Shown one piece after another: positions 28,441 through 38,047 of a stretch of 64,000 bases of DNA. Position 1 is the stretch's first letter. Every line of letters begins with the position of its first letter. The position numbers and the translations under genes are program-made. The notes under the pieces are model-generated. The model had not been told where the DNA came from. It made no database searches and worked only from the letters and a program-made list of their open reading frames with translations. Origin of the DNA: Trebonia kvetii (GTDB taxonomy: Bacteria; Actinomycetota; Actinomycetes; Streptosporangiales; Streptosporangiaceae); assembly GCF_007827045.1 (NCBI RefSeq), contig NZ_RPFW01000008.1, positions 124,001 to 188,000 of the forward strand, in the 5' to 3' direction.

Positions 28441-29451
28441 ATGATCCGGTTCATCATCCGCAGAAGCCTCGGCGCCGTCGTGGTGCTGATCGTCGTGAGC
28501 TTCATCACGTTCGTGATCTTCCAGCTCGCGCCGTTCCTGTCACACACCTCGCCGGTCTACTACTACACCGGCAAGATCACGGCCAGGCCGGGCTCGTTGC
28601 AGCTCAAGTTGCTCGAGCACCGCTTCGGCTTCGACCTGCCGTGGTACCAGCAGTACTGGCACTGGCTGCACGGCATCCTCTTCGGTCAGTCACTGACCGA
28701 CGGCACCTCGAACGTCTACTGCAACGCACCGTGCTTCGGCTACTCGTTCGTGCAGAACACGGCCGTCGGCTCGCTGATATGGCAGGCACTGCCGGTCAGC
28801 CTGAGCCTGGCGGTCGGCGCCGGGGCGCTGTGGCTGTTCGGTGGCGTGCTCATTGGCACCCTGTCCGGCCTGCGCCCCGGATCGATCATGGACCGCATCG
28901 GCATGACGCTGGCGCTCGGCGGCGTGTCGCTGCCGATCTTCTTCACCGGCCCTGTGCTGCTGCTGGTCTTCGAGTACCAGCTGAAATGGCTGAAAAACCC
29001 CGCGTACGCGAGCCTCACAAGCAATCCGCCGCAGTGGCTCGAGAGCATGATCCTGCCCTGGGTCGCGCTCGCGTTCCTCTTCGCGGCCCTCTACGCCCGG
29101 CTCACCCGCGCGAGCATGCTCGAGACGATGGGTGAGGACTTCATCCGCACCGCTCGCGCGAAGGGCCTACCGTGGCACACCGTCGTCGTGAGGCACGGTC
29201 TGCGCGCCGCGCTCACGCCGATCGTCACTATCTTCGGTATCGACCTCGGCCAGTTGATCGGCTCCACCGTCATCACCGAGACGGTCTTCAACCTGCGTGG
29301 CCTCGGCTGGCTGTCGGTGACGTCGATCCGGCAGAACGACCTGCCGGTGATCATGGGCGTCACGCTGATTGCCGCCTTCGCCCTCGTCCTCGCCAACCTG
29401 GTCGTCGACATCCTCTACGCGTTCGTCGACCCGCGCGTGCGCCTGAGCTGA
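28441..29451 (+). CDS. ABC transporter permease, DppB/OppB type
   Basis: Inner-membrane partner of the DppC subunit, 336 residues. The N-terminal span MIRFIIRRSLGAVVVLIVVS is typical of DppB. A large extracytoplasmic loop (residues about 30-110) and five more spans follow. The EAA loop is FIRTARAKGLPWHTVVVRHG. The C-terminus DILYAFVDPRVRLS matches the family consensus DPRVR. ATG at 28441 has no clear ribosome site and lies close behind a perfect hairpin, so translation may be weak. It is 27 bases from the ATPase gene. Confidence 0.9.
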   Translation: MIRFIIRRSLGAVVVLIVVSFITFVIFQLAPFLSHTSPVYYYTGKITARPGSLQLKLLEHRFGFDLPWYQQYWHWLHGILFGQSLTDGTSNVYCNAPCFGYSFVQNTAVGSLIWQALPVSLSLAVGAGALWLFGGVLIGTLSGLRPGSIMDRIGMTLALGGVSLPIFFTGPVLLLVFEYQLKWLKNPAYASLTSNPPQWLESMILPWVALAFLFAALYARLTRASMLETMGEDFIRTARAKGLPWHTVVVRHGLRAALTPIVTIFGIDLGQLIGSTVITETVFNLRGLGWLSVTSIRQNDLPVIMGVTLIAAFALVLANLVVDILYAFVDPRVRLS

Positions 29452-29477
29452 CGACCAACCGACGAGGAGAACTGATT

Positions 29478-30545
29478 ATGCAACCGCAACCGGCCATCGA
29501 CGTGCACCTCGAGACCGAGGCTCCGTCGGCGTTCCTGTCCGTGCGCGATCTGCGTGTGCACTTCCCCACCACGGACGGTGTGGTCAAGTCGGTCGACGGC
29601 CTATCGTTCGACCTCGAACGTGGCCAGATCCTTGGCATCGTCGGCGAGTCGGGCTCGGGCAAGTCGGTGACGAGCCAGGCCATCCTCGGCCTGCACAAGG
29701 GCTCGTCGGCGCAGGTCTCCGGCGAGATCTGGTTCGAGGGCAAGGAACTCGTCCGCATGCGCGAAGGCGACATGCGGGCGTTGCGCGGCAACGAGATGTC
29801 GATGATCTTCCAGGATCCGCTGTCGTCGCTGCACCCGCTCTACACCGTCGGCTGGCAGATCGTCGAGGCGTACCGCCAGCACAACAAGGTGAGCAAGGCC
29901 ATCGCGCACCGGCGAGCGATCGAGATGCTGGACCGGGTCGGCATCCCCAACCCCGACAAGCGTTTCGACGACTACCCGCACCAGTTCTCTGGCGGTATGC
30001 GCCAGCGCGCGATGATCGCGATGGCACTCGTGAACGACCCGAAGCTGCTCATCGCCGACGAGCCGACGACCGCGCTCGACGTGACGGTCCAGGCACAGAT
30101 CCTCGAGCTGATGAAGGACCTGCAGCACGAGTTCAACTCGGCGATCATCCTCATCACGCACGACCTGGGCGTCGTGGCCGAGACGTGCGAGACCGTCGTC
30201 GTCATGTACGGCGGGCAGTGCGTCGAGCAGGGTTCGGCGGACGACATCTTCTACAACCCGCAAATGCCCTACACCTGGGGCCTGCTCGGCTCGATGCCGC
30301 GCATGGACCGCACCAGGCAAGCGCGGCTCAGTCCGATCCCGGGCACGCCGCCGTCGCTGATCCAGGTCCCGCGCGGCTGTGTGTTCCACCCGCGCTGCCG
30401 CTTCCGGGATCGGGTTGGGGAGGCGTGCACGACGGTGCACCCCGACCTCGAGGACGTCGACGCCACCGGCCATCGCGCGCGCTGCCACATCGCTGCGCGC
30501 CAGCGCAGCGAGATCTTCTCCACCGAGATCGCGCCTACCCTCTAG
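29478..30545 (+). CDS. ABC transporter ATPase, DppD/OppD type
   Basis: Cytosolic ATPase subunit of the importer, 355 residues. Walker A GESGSGKS, Q-loop MIFQDPLSSLHP, signature FSGGMRQR, Walker B LLIADEPTTALD and switch His in ILITHDLG are all intact. The C-terminal oligopeptide-ATPase extension carries Cys residues (GCVFHPRCRF and a later Cys) expected for the iron-sulfur or Cys cluster of DppD proteins. ATG at 29478 has GAGGAGA upstream. It pairs with the DppF-type gene 16 bases downstream. Confidence 0.93.
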   Translation: MQPQPAIDVHLETEAPSAFLSVRDLRVHFPTTDGVVKSVDGLSFDLERGQILGIVGESGSGKSVTSQAILGLHKGSSAQVSGEIWFEGKELVRMREGDMRALRGNEMSMIFQDPLSSLHPLYTVGWQIVEAYRQHNKVSKAIAHRRAIEMLDRVGIPNPDKRFDDYPHQFSGGMRQRAMIAMALVNDPKLLIADEPTTALDVTVQAQILELMKDLQHEFNSAIILITHDLGVVAETCETVVVMYGGQCVEQGSADDIFYNPQMPYTWGLLGSMPRMDRTRQARLSPIPGTPPSLIQVPRGCVFHPRCRFRDRVGEACTTVHPDLEDVDATGHRARCHIAARQRSEIFSTEIAPTL

Positions 30546-30561
30546 CTAGGAGAACCTGACA

Positions 30562-31749
30562 ATGAGCAAGACTGCGCGAACGGAAGCCGAAGCGGACGGC
30601 GTGCACCCCGCTGCGGCCCGTCCCGACGCCCTGCTCGCGGTCAACGACCTCAAGAAGCACTTCCCGATCCGGCAGGGCATCTTGATCCAGCGGCAGATCG
30701 GCGCGGTGCGGGCCGTCGACGGCGTCTCGTTCTCGGTCGCCCCCGGTGAGACGCTTGGCCTCGTCGGCGAATCGGGCTGCGGCAAGTCGACGACGGGCCG
30801 CATGCTGTCGAAGCTGCTCGAGCCCACGGCCGGCTCGATCATGTTCGAGGGCCACGACATCGCCCGGTACTCGCGCCGGCGCATGCGCGCGCTGCGCACC
30901 GACATCCAGATGATCTTCCAGGATCCCTACTCGTCGCTGAACCCGCGGCACACGATCGGCACGATCGTCGGCGCACCGTTCCGCATCCAGAAGGCCAAGA
31001 CCGAGAAGGGCGTCAAGGCCGAGGTGCAGGGCCTCATGGAACGCGTCGGCCTCAACCCCGAGCACTACAACCGCTATCCGCACGAGTTCTCCGGTGGCCA
31101 GCGGCAGCGGATCGGCATCGCCCGCGCCATCGCGCTCAAGCCGAAACTGATCGTCTGCGACGAGCCGGTGTCAGCGCTCGACGTGTCGGTGCAGGCCCAG
31201 GTCGTCAACCTGCTCGAAGACCTGCAGAACGACTTCAACCTCACCTACATCTTCGTAGCGCATGACCTGTCGGTGGTGCGCCACATCGCCGACCGCGTCG
31301 CCGTGATGTACCTCGGCAAGATCATGGAACTCACCGACCGTGACGTCCTCTACTCGACACCGATGCACCCGTACACGCACGCGCTCATGTCGGCCGTGCC
31401 GGTGCCCGATCCCAAGAAGGAGTCGCGACGCGAGCGCATCCTGCTCGTCGGCGACCTGCCGAGCCCGATCAACCCGCCCAGCGGGTGCGTGTTCCACACG
31501 CGCTGCCCGAAGTACCGACAGATTCTCAGCGAGACGGACAAGCAGCTGTGCCGTGACGTCGTGCCGCTGCTCGATCTCAAGAAGGAAGACCACTTCGTCG
31601 CGTGCCACTTCCCGCAGGTGCGGGCCGACATCGCGGCAGCGGTCGACGTCGGCGTCACGGCCGAAGAGATCGAGGTCGAGCAAGCCGAGGAAGCCGTGGC
31701 CGTGGCTGCGGCCGAGGCGGCCCCGGCACCGGAGGATCGGCAGAACTAG
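30562..31749 (+). CDS. ABC transporter ATPase, DppF/OppF type
   Basis: Second ATPase subunit, 395 residues. Walker A GESGCGKS, signature FSGGQRQR, Walker B LIVCDEPVSALD and H-loop IFVAHDLS are complete. The oligopeptide C-terminal domain (SGCVFHTRCPKY) is followed by an unusual acidic Ala/Glu/Val-rich tail of about 45 residues. AGGAGA lies before the ATG. It is the last gene of the five-gene operon (DppC, binding protein, DppB, DppD, DppF), followed by a long terminator. Confidence 0.93.
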   Translation: MSKTARTEAEADGVHPAAARPDALLAVNDLKKHFPIRQGILIQRQIGAVRAVDGVSFSVAPGETLGLVGESGCGKSTTGRMLSKLLEPTAGSIMFEGHDIARYSRRRMRALRTDIQMIFQDPYSSLNPRHTIGTIVGAPFRIQKAKTEKGVKAEVQGLMERVGLNPEHYNRYPHEFSGGQRQRIGIARAIALKPKLIVCDEPVSALDVSVQAQVVNLLEDLQNDFNLTYIFVAHDLSVVRHIADRVAVMYLGKIMELTDRDVLYSTPMHPYTHALMSAVPVPDPKKESRRERILLVGDLPSPINPPSGCVFHTRCPKYRQILSETDKQLCRDVVPLLDLKKEDHFVACHFPQVRADIAAAVDVGVTAEEIEVEQAEEAVAVAAAEAAPAPEDRQN

Positions 31750-31801
31750 CCCGGCTGCCGGGGCGGGCGGGCCCGTGCGGGCCCGCGCGGCACCGGGCAA
31801 G

Positions 31802-31846
31802 AACGCGATGGCCGGCCACCCCAGGGGTGGTCGGCCATCGCGGCGT
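31802..31846. terminator. Bidirectional terminator after the ABC operon
   Basis: Long stem (31802-31822 with 31824-31846, two irregular positions) between convergent dppF and the DrrB-type gene. Confidence 0.75.
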
Positions 31847-31854
31847 TCTGGACG

Positions 31855-32634
31855 TTAAGCGTTCTCACGGACGAACACCCGCGAGCCCAGCCACAGGAAC
31901 ACCGCCGCCGTGCCCACGGCCACGCACAGCCCCTCGATCATGATCGCGTTCCAGTACTGACCGGCGTACGCCTCGCGCATCGCGTCGATGATGTAGCGGA
32001 ACGGGCTGATCCGCGCGAATCCCTGGAGCCAGCCGGGACCGAGCGTCATCGGCAGCATGATGCCCGACAGCAGGACGAGCGGCACCACAACCGAGTTGAT
32101 CAGCGGCGCGAACGCGTCCTCGCTCTTCAGCAGCAGCGCGACCGCGTAGGACACCGAGGCGAGTCCGGTCGCCACCAGGATGATGAACACGAACGACAGC
32201 AGCAGCGCAGGCAGCGGCGCGCGCAGCCCGAAGGCGACGCCGGCCAGGATCAGCACAAGCGACTGCGCGATCAGCGCCACCACGTCGCGCAGCACCCGGC
32301 CGGTGAGGATCGCGAGCCGGGAGATCGGGGTGACCCGGTACCGCTCGATCACCCCAGCTCGCCACTCGGAGATGATCGCGAACCCGACGAACGTCGAGCC
32401 GAAGAGCGCGAGCTGGATGAGCAGCCCAGGCACGAAGAACCGGTAGGCCTCCGCGGTGCCGCCGGACCCGGACCCGCCGCTCAGCGCGCCGGCCGGCAGC
32501 CTGGTCAGCAGCGGGCCGAACAGCACCAGGTACAGGATCGGCTGCAGCAGCCCGATGGTGAGGAACGCCGGGTTACGCAGGATAAGCCGCATCTGCCTGC
32601 GGAACACGAACAGCGTGTCTTCGATGAACCTCAT
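31855..32634 (-). CDS. ABC-2 type permease, DrrB-like
   Basis: Membrane subunit of a drug or lipid exporter, 259 residues, six predicted spans. The first is LILRNPAFLTIGLLQPILYLVLF. The central conserved block reads EWRAGVIERYRVTPISRLAILTGRVLRD (positions about 109-136), matching the E-R-h-x-x-x-P-V/I-S-R motif of DrrB. The last part has SPFRYIIDAMREAYAG. It starts 3 bases after the ATPase stop and is co-translated with it. An intact counterpart of the decayed cassette at 3.9-4.6 kb. Confidence 0.9.
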   Translation of the reverse strand: MRFIEDTLFVFRRQMRLILRNPAFLTIGLLQPILYLVLFGPLLTRLPAGALSGGSGSGGTAEAYRFFVPGLLIQLALFGSTFVGFAIISEWRAGVIERYRVTPISRLAILTGRVLRDVVALIAQSLVLILAGVAFGLRAPLPALLLSFVFIILVATGLASVSYAVALLLKSEDAFAPLINSVVVPLVLLSGIMLPMTLGPGWLQGFARISPFRYIIDAMREAYAGQYWNAIMIEGLCVAVGTAAVFLWLGSRVFVRENA

Positions 32635-32637
32635 CTG

Positions 32638-33681
32638 TTACTCCCCGTTCCCGGTGCGAGCGCCGGCGCCGGCCAGCTCGCCCTCTGCCTTGTCCTGCCC
32701 GCCTCCCGCGCTCGCCGAGTCGTCGCGCAGCGACCGCCCGGTCAGCGTCAGGAACACGTCGTCGAGCGTTGGCCGCGCCAGGCTGATCGCGCTCATCGTG
32801 ATGCCCGCGCCGTCGAGCACCCGCAGCAGCACCGGCAGCGCCTCCTCGCCGTGCTCGACGGTGAGCCGCAGCTCGCCGTCGGAGACCGCGATCTCCTGCA
32901 CCACGGGCTGCTCGGCGAGCAGCGCGCGGGCGGCGGGCAGCTGCCCGTTGACGCGCAGCGTCACCACGTCACCCGACACCCGCCGCTTCAGCTCGTCCGG
33001 CGTGCCGACCGCCACGGTGACGCCGCGGTCGATGACGAACAGCCGGTCGCACAGCGCGTCCGCCTCGTCCAGGTAGTGCGTGGTGAGGAACACCGTGGTG
33101 CCGAGCTCTGACCTGATGCGCCTGATGTGCTCCCACATGTTCGACCGCGACTGCGGGTCGAGCCCGGTGGTCGGCTCGTCGAGGAACACCAGCGACGGCT
33201 GGTGCACCAGGCCGATCGCGATCTCGAGCCGCCGCCGCTGCCCGCCGGACAGCGTCTTCACGAGCCGCTGGTCGAGCCCGCCCAGGTCGAGCTGCTCGAT
33301 CAGCTGCGCGGCGCGGCGCGCGGTCTCCGCCTTGCCGATCCGGTAGGCGGCGCCCTGGTCGAGTAGCTCCTCGATGACCAGGTTAGTGTCCGTGGTGCCG
33401 CCCTGCGTCTGACCGATGGCCTGCGGCACGAAGCCGATCCGCTTGCGCACCTCAAGCGGGTTGCGCAGCAGGTCGGCGCCGGCCACCGTCGCGGTGCCCG
33501 CGGTCGGCCGCAGCAGCGTGTTCAGCATGCGCAGCGTCGTGGTCTTGCCGGCGCCGTTCGGTCCGAGGAAGCCGACGATCTCGCCTTCCTCCACCGTCAG
33601 GTCGACGCCGCGCACCGCGTGCACGGTGCGCTTGCGGCTGGTGAAGTCCTTGGCGAGGCCCCTGGCCTCGATGATTGCCAT
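32638..33681 (-). CDS. ABC ATPase, DrrA-like (daunorubicin-resistance type)
   Basis: Cytosolic ATPase of the exporter, 347 residues. Walker A GPNGAGKT, Q-loop FVPQ, signature LSGGQRRR, Walker B LVFLDEPTTGLD and H-loop LTTHYLDEA are intact. The C-terminal DrrA domain ends with LARPTLDDVFLTLTGRSLRD. ATG at 33681 is selected: AGGAGGGG lies upstream, and the open frame before it has no homology. Order regulator-ATPase-permease on the minus strand. The substrate is unknown. Confidence 0.93.
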   Translation of the reverse strand: MAIIEARGLAKDFTSRKRTVHAVRGVDLTVEEGEIVGFLGPNGAGKTTTLRMLNTLLRPTAGTATVAGADLLRNPLEVRKRIGFVPQAIGQTQGGTTDTNLVIEELLDQGAAYRIGKAETARRAAQLIEQLDLGGLDQRLVKTLSGGQRRRLEIAIGLVHQPSLVFLDEPTTGLDPQSRSNMWEHIRRIRSELGTTVFLTTHYLDEADALCDRLFVIDRGVTVAVGTPDELKRRVSGDVVTLRVNGQLPAARALLAEQPVVQEIAVSDGELRLTVEHGEEALPVLLRVLDGAGITMSAISLARPTLDDVFLTLTGRSLRDDSASAGGGQDKAEGELAGAGARTGNGE

Positions 33682-33745
33682 GATTGTGGTTCCCCTCCTG
33701 GCCGTCGCCGCGGGCGCCCGCGTGCGCGGGACTGTGGCCATTATC

Positions 33746-33779
33746 AAGTAATATCTCAAGTAGTTCAAGTACTATCTCG
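33746..33779. promoter_or_regulatory. Direct-repeat operator before the DrrAB pair
   Basis: AAGTAATATCTC (33746-33757) and AAGTACTATCTC (33768-33779) are 12-bp direct repeats 22 bases apart, near two turns of the helix. TCAAGTA also recurs three times. The site lies between padR and drrA and is a likely binding site for the adjacent PadR regulator. Confidence 0.55.
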
Positions 33780-33800
33780 ATGTTTCCGAACGGGTTGCTG

Positions 33801-34424
33801 CTACGCGTTACCCCCGCCCGGAGTCTGGTCGCCTGCTGGCGTATCGGCGACGGCACCGCCAGCGGCGACTTCCGCCTCGGTACCCGCGCCAGCGAGCTCC
33901 GCGTCAATCTCGTCGTGCCAGCGGATTTCCGCCTCGACGTGCACGATCGCGCGGCGCATGACGGACGCCGCGAGCGGGCTGATGTATCCCTTGCGCAGCA
34001 GCTGCTCCCGCTCGGCGGCGACCTCGGCGATCCAGATCGCCAGCATGCCCCGCCTGGCGCGCAGGGTCCGGCGCAGGTCCGCCCGGTCTACCCCGTCCGC
34101 GGCGAAGAGCAGCGCCACGCCGAGCGGGTCGTGCGAGGAGAACAGCGGCTTGATCGCCTGCTCGCGCAGCGCCGACAGCTCAAGCTGCCCCTCTTCGGTG
34201 ATCGCGTACACGGTCCGCTCCGGCCGGTTTCCCACCCGCTCGGTCCGCGCCGCCTCCACCAGGCCCTCGCGCTCCATCGCGCGCAGCTCCCTGTACAGCG
34301 CGCCGACCGACACGCCGCCCCACTCGCCCACGTCGGTGAGTTCGGCGATCCGGCGGATGTGGTGCCCGTGCGACGGCCCGCTCCGCACCAGGACGCCGAG
34401 CGCCATCAACCGCGTCAGGTTCAT
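33801..34424 (-). CDS. PadR family transcriptional regulator
   Basis: Regulator of the downstream exporter genes, 207 residues. The winged helix occupies residues 1-80: MNLTRLMALGVLVRSGPSHG, then VSVGALYRELRAMEREGLV (recognition region). The C-terminal Vir-like helical domain (about 95-180) mediates dimerisation, and a disordered Gly/Ala tail ends the protein. ATG at 34424 is chosen because the domain starts there. An inverted repeat overlaps the start codon, suggesting autoregulation. It is followed 119 bases later by drrA on the same strand. Confidence 0.9.
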   Translation of the reverse strand: MNLTRLMALGVLVRSGPSHGHHIRRIAELTDVGEWGGVSVGALYRELRAMEREGLVEAARTERVGNRPERTVYAITEEGQLELSALREQAIKPLFSSHDPLGVALLFAADGVDRADLRRTLRARRGMLAIWIAEVAAEREQLLRKGYISPLAASVMRRAIVHVEAEIRWHDEIDAELAGAGTEAEVAAGGAVADTPAGDQTPGGGNA

Positions 34425-34450
34425 GAGATTAGTTTCATGAGAGTAATCTC
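34425..34450. promoter_or_regulatory. Operator at the padR start
   Basis: GAGATTA (34425-34431) and TAATCTC (34444-34450) form a perfect inverted repeat with a 12-base spacer, directly next to the start codon. TTCATGAGA also occurs twice (34420-34428 and 34434-34442). Binding here would block transcription start. Confidence 0.6.
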
Positions 34451-34551
34451 GCGCTGTCAAACGAATTTCCGGAGGATCACTGCTTTCCCGCGACGCCAAC
34501 GCGGGCCGCCAACGACACCAGCCGCGCGTGGGCGGGCGGGCGGCGGGGAGC

Positions 34552-35487
<936 letters not shown>

Positions 35488-35651
35488 CGGGCCGCGTCAG
35501 CGGCGGACCACGGGTCGGCCCGCGCCGGACCACGGGCTGCGCCTGCGGCGCAGCGTGCGCGGCGTAAGCGGCCGACCACGGTCCGTGCACGCACAAAGAC
35601 GCGGCGGGACACGGACGCGCGCTGTCGCCGGATGCACGTAGCATCGGGGGT

Positions 35652-36821
35652 GTGGCAAGTGGCCAGGAGGAGCAGCCGGAGCAGGCGCAGTCCGATCAAG
35701 GGCGGGCCGGCCGCGGGCAGCAGGGCATCATCGTGGCGCGGCCATTCGGCATCCCCGTGTACGTGTCGCCGTACTGGTTCATCATCGCCGGCGTCTTCAT
35801 CATCATCTACGCCAATGACCTGAGCACCTCGATCTACGGCAACACCAGGTACATCGTCGCCGCCGCGTTCGTGGTGCTGCTCTACGTCTCCGTGCTCGTG
35901 CACGAGCTGTCCCACTCGATCGTGGCGCGCGGCTTCGGCCTGCCGGTCCGCCGCATTCTGCTGTACCCGCTCGGCGGCGTCTCGGAGATCGAACGGGAGG
36001 CGCCGACTCCCGGCCGCGAGTTCGCCGTGGCCGGCGCCGGCCCCGCGCTGTCGCTCGCGCTCGGCGCGCTCGGCTGGGGCCTGTCCCAGGTGGCGCCCTA
36101 CGGCGTGACCGGCGCCCTGATCAGGCAGCTCATGGTGGCCAACATCATCGTGGGCGTCTTCAACCTGCTGCCTGGACTGCCGCTTGACGGCGGCCGGATG
36201 CTGCGCGCCGTCGTCTGGAAGGTGACGGGCAAGCCGGGCACGGCCACCATCGCGGCCGCGTGGGTGGGCCGCGTGCTGGCCATCGCGCTGCTCGCGATCC
36301 CGTTCTTCTCCGGCGCTCTGGCCGGCGGCGACCTAGTGAGCATGGTGTGGGTGGTCGTCATCGCCGCGTTCATGTGGACGGGCGCCAGCCAGTCCATCAA
36401 GGCCACCAGGTTCCGCGAGCGGCTGCCCGCACTGCAGGCACGCCGCCTGGCGCGCAAGGCCATCTCCGTCCCCGCCAGCACCCCGCTCGCCGAGGCGATC
36501 AGGCAGGCGGACGAGGCGAAGGCCCGCGCGGTCGTCGTGGTGGACCACGACAACAAGCCGATAGCGATCGTCAACGAGGCCGCCGTGATGGCCACGCCGC
36601 CGCAGCGCAGGCCCTGGGTGGACGCGGGGTCGATGGCGCGGTCCATCGACCCCGGCGTGATCCTCAGCGCCGACCTGCAGGGCATGGCGCTGCTCGACGC
36701 GATCCGCCGCTCGCCGGCCAGCGAGTACCTGCTCGTTGAGCCGTCGGGCGAGGTGGCTGGCGTGCTCGCGGCGCGCGACCTCGACCAGGTGTTCGCCGGG
36801 GTGTTATCCCCAGTAACCTAA
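35652..36821 (+). CDS. Site-2 protease family (M50) with CBS domains
   Basis: Intramembrane zinc metalloprotease of 389 residues. The catalytic motif HELSH (H84, E85, H88) lies in the second membrane region. The second metal motif is NLLPGLPLDGGRML (D179). Six hydrophobic segments precede a C-terminal pair of degenerate CBS repeats (about 250-385) which may sense nucleotides. This is the Rv-type M50 with CBS found beside trmI in actinomycetes. GTG at 35652. It lies 5 bases from trmI and is co-transcribed. Confidence 0.9.
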   Translation: MASGQEEQPEQAQSDQGRAGRGQQGIIVARPFGIPVYVSPYWFIIAGVFIIIYANDLSTSIYGNTRYIVAAAFVVLLYVSVLVHELSHSIVARGFGLPVRRILLYPLGGVSEIEREAPTPGREFAVAGAGPALSLALGALGWGLSQVAPYGVTGALIRQLMVANIIVGVFNLLPGLPLDGGRMLRAVVWKVTGKPGTATIAAAWVGRVLAIALLAIPFFSGALAGGDLVSMVWVVVIAAFMWTGASQSIKATRFRERLPALQARRLARKAISVPASTPLAEAIRQADEAKARAVVVVDHDNKPIAIVNEAAVMATPPQRRPWVDAGSMARSIDPGVILSADLQGMALLDAIRRSPASEYLLVEPSGEVAGVLAARDLDQVFAGVLSPVT

Positions 36822-36826
36822 GCCGG

Positions 36827-37870
36827 GTGAAGGCAAGAACCCAGCGAGGACCGTTCAGCGCCGGTGACCAGGTGCAGCTCACCGACCCCAAGGGTCGCAT
36901 GCACCAGATCGTCCTGCAGGCGGGCGGCACGTTCCACACGCACCGCGGCTCGCTGAGCCACGACGACCTCATCGGCAGCCCGGAGGGGTCGGTGGTGACC
37001 GCATCGAGCGGCACCGCCTACGTGGCGCTGCGCCCGCTGCTCGCCGACTTCACGCTCGCGATGAAGCGCGGCGCCACGATCGTGTATCCGAAGGACGCGG
37101 CGCAGATCCTCGCCTACGCCGACGTATTCCCGGGCGCCAGGGTCCTGGAGGCGGGCGCGGGCTCCGGCGCCCTGTCCTGCTGGCTGCTGCGGGCGGTCGG
37201 CCCGGACGGCGAGCTCGTGTCCTTCGAGGCACGCCCGGACTTTGCCGAGATCGCCCGCGAGAACGTCAGGAAATACTTCGGAGAGGTCCCCGCCTGGTGG
37301 CGGCTGGTCACCGGCGAACTGTCCGCGCGGGTAGCACTCGACCCGTCACTCCCAACGGGTGCGGTCTACTCCCGACTCCACCCCGACGAGCCCGAGCCTG
37401 GCGAGCCGCAAGACGGGGGCGTCCCCCCGGAAGACAGCGGCACCTTCGACCGGGTGATCCTCGACATGCTCGCCCCGTGGGAGAACGTCGAACGTGCCGC
37501 GCGCGCCCTTATTCCCGGCGGCCTGATCTGCTGCTACGTGGCGACCACGACGCAGCTGTCGCGCGTGGTCGAGGAACTGCGGTCGCACGGCGGGTTCTTC
37601 GAGCCCGCCGCCTGGGAGACCCTGTACCGCGGCTGGCACGTCGACGGCCTCGCGGTGCGGCCCGACCACCGGATGATCGCGCACACCGGGTTCCTCGTCA
37701 CCGCGCGCCGGCTGGCGAGCGGCGTGACCGCGCCGGCCCGGCGCCGCAGGCCGGCGAAGGGCGCCCACCCGGAGACGGCACCCGCCCTTCCGCAGGACAA
37801 CCTAGACGCCGGTGCATTCCCTGAGGCCGGCGCGCTGCAGCCGGATGACGCCGGGCCGTCTACCGCGTGA
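36827..37870 (+). CDS. trmI: tRNA (adenine-58-N1)-methyltransferase TrmI
   Basis: SAM-dependent enzyme that forms m1A58 in the T-loop of tRNA; cytosolic, active as a tetramer. 347 residues, longer than the usual 280, owing to an Ala/Pro-rich C-terminal tail of about 50 residues and an inserted Pro/Glu/Gly loop near 180-205. The N-terminal beta domain has GPFSAGDQVQLTDPKGR. SAM motif I is VLEAGAGSGALSCWLLRAVG. ILDMLAPWENV carries the catalytic Asp. GTG at 36827. The gene follows the M50 protease closely. The proteasome operon starts 177 bases later, as in mycobacteria. Confidence 0.93.
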   Translation: MKARTQRGPFSAGDQVQLTDPKGRMHQIVLQAGGTFHTHRGSLSHDDLIGSPEGSVVTASSGTAYVALRPLLADFTLAMKRGATIVYPKDAAQILAYADVFPGARVLEAGAGSGALSCWLLRAVGPDGELVSFEARPDFAEIARENVRKYFGEVPAWWRLVTGELSARVALDPSLPTGAVYSRLHPDEPEPGEPQDGGVPPEDSGTFDRVILDMLAPWENVERAARALIPGGLICCYVATTTQLSRVVEELRSHGGFFEPAAWETLYRGWHVDGLAVRPDHRMIAHTGFLVTARRLASGVTAPARRRRPAKGAHPETAPALPQDNLDAGAFPEAGALQPDDAGPSTA

Positions 37871-38047
37871 ATAATTACTCTACGCAATCATTACATAACT
37901 CTGTGCTGACAACCCTTCGTTACCCTGCGGTTTCTTGCGCGGAAACGGTTACAGTCACCAACCGAACACGCGCTGGGATGTTAGGAAAGACCCCGAGGTA
38001 GGTAAGGTCGAGTTAAGTTTCATACTCCCCGGGAGGAGGTGAGGGCC

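Noticed and set aside
25394..31749. Nickel importer (NikABCDE)
   Set aside because: No nickel-enzyme or NikR gene is nearby. Family 5 binding proteins cannot be assigned to a ligand without more context.
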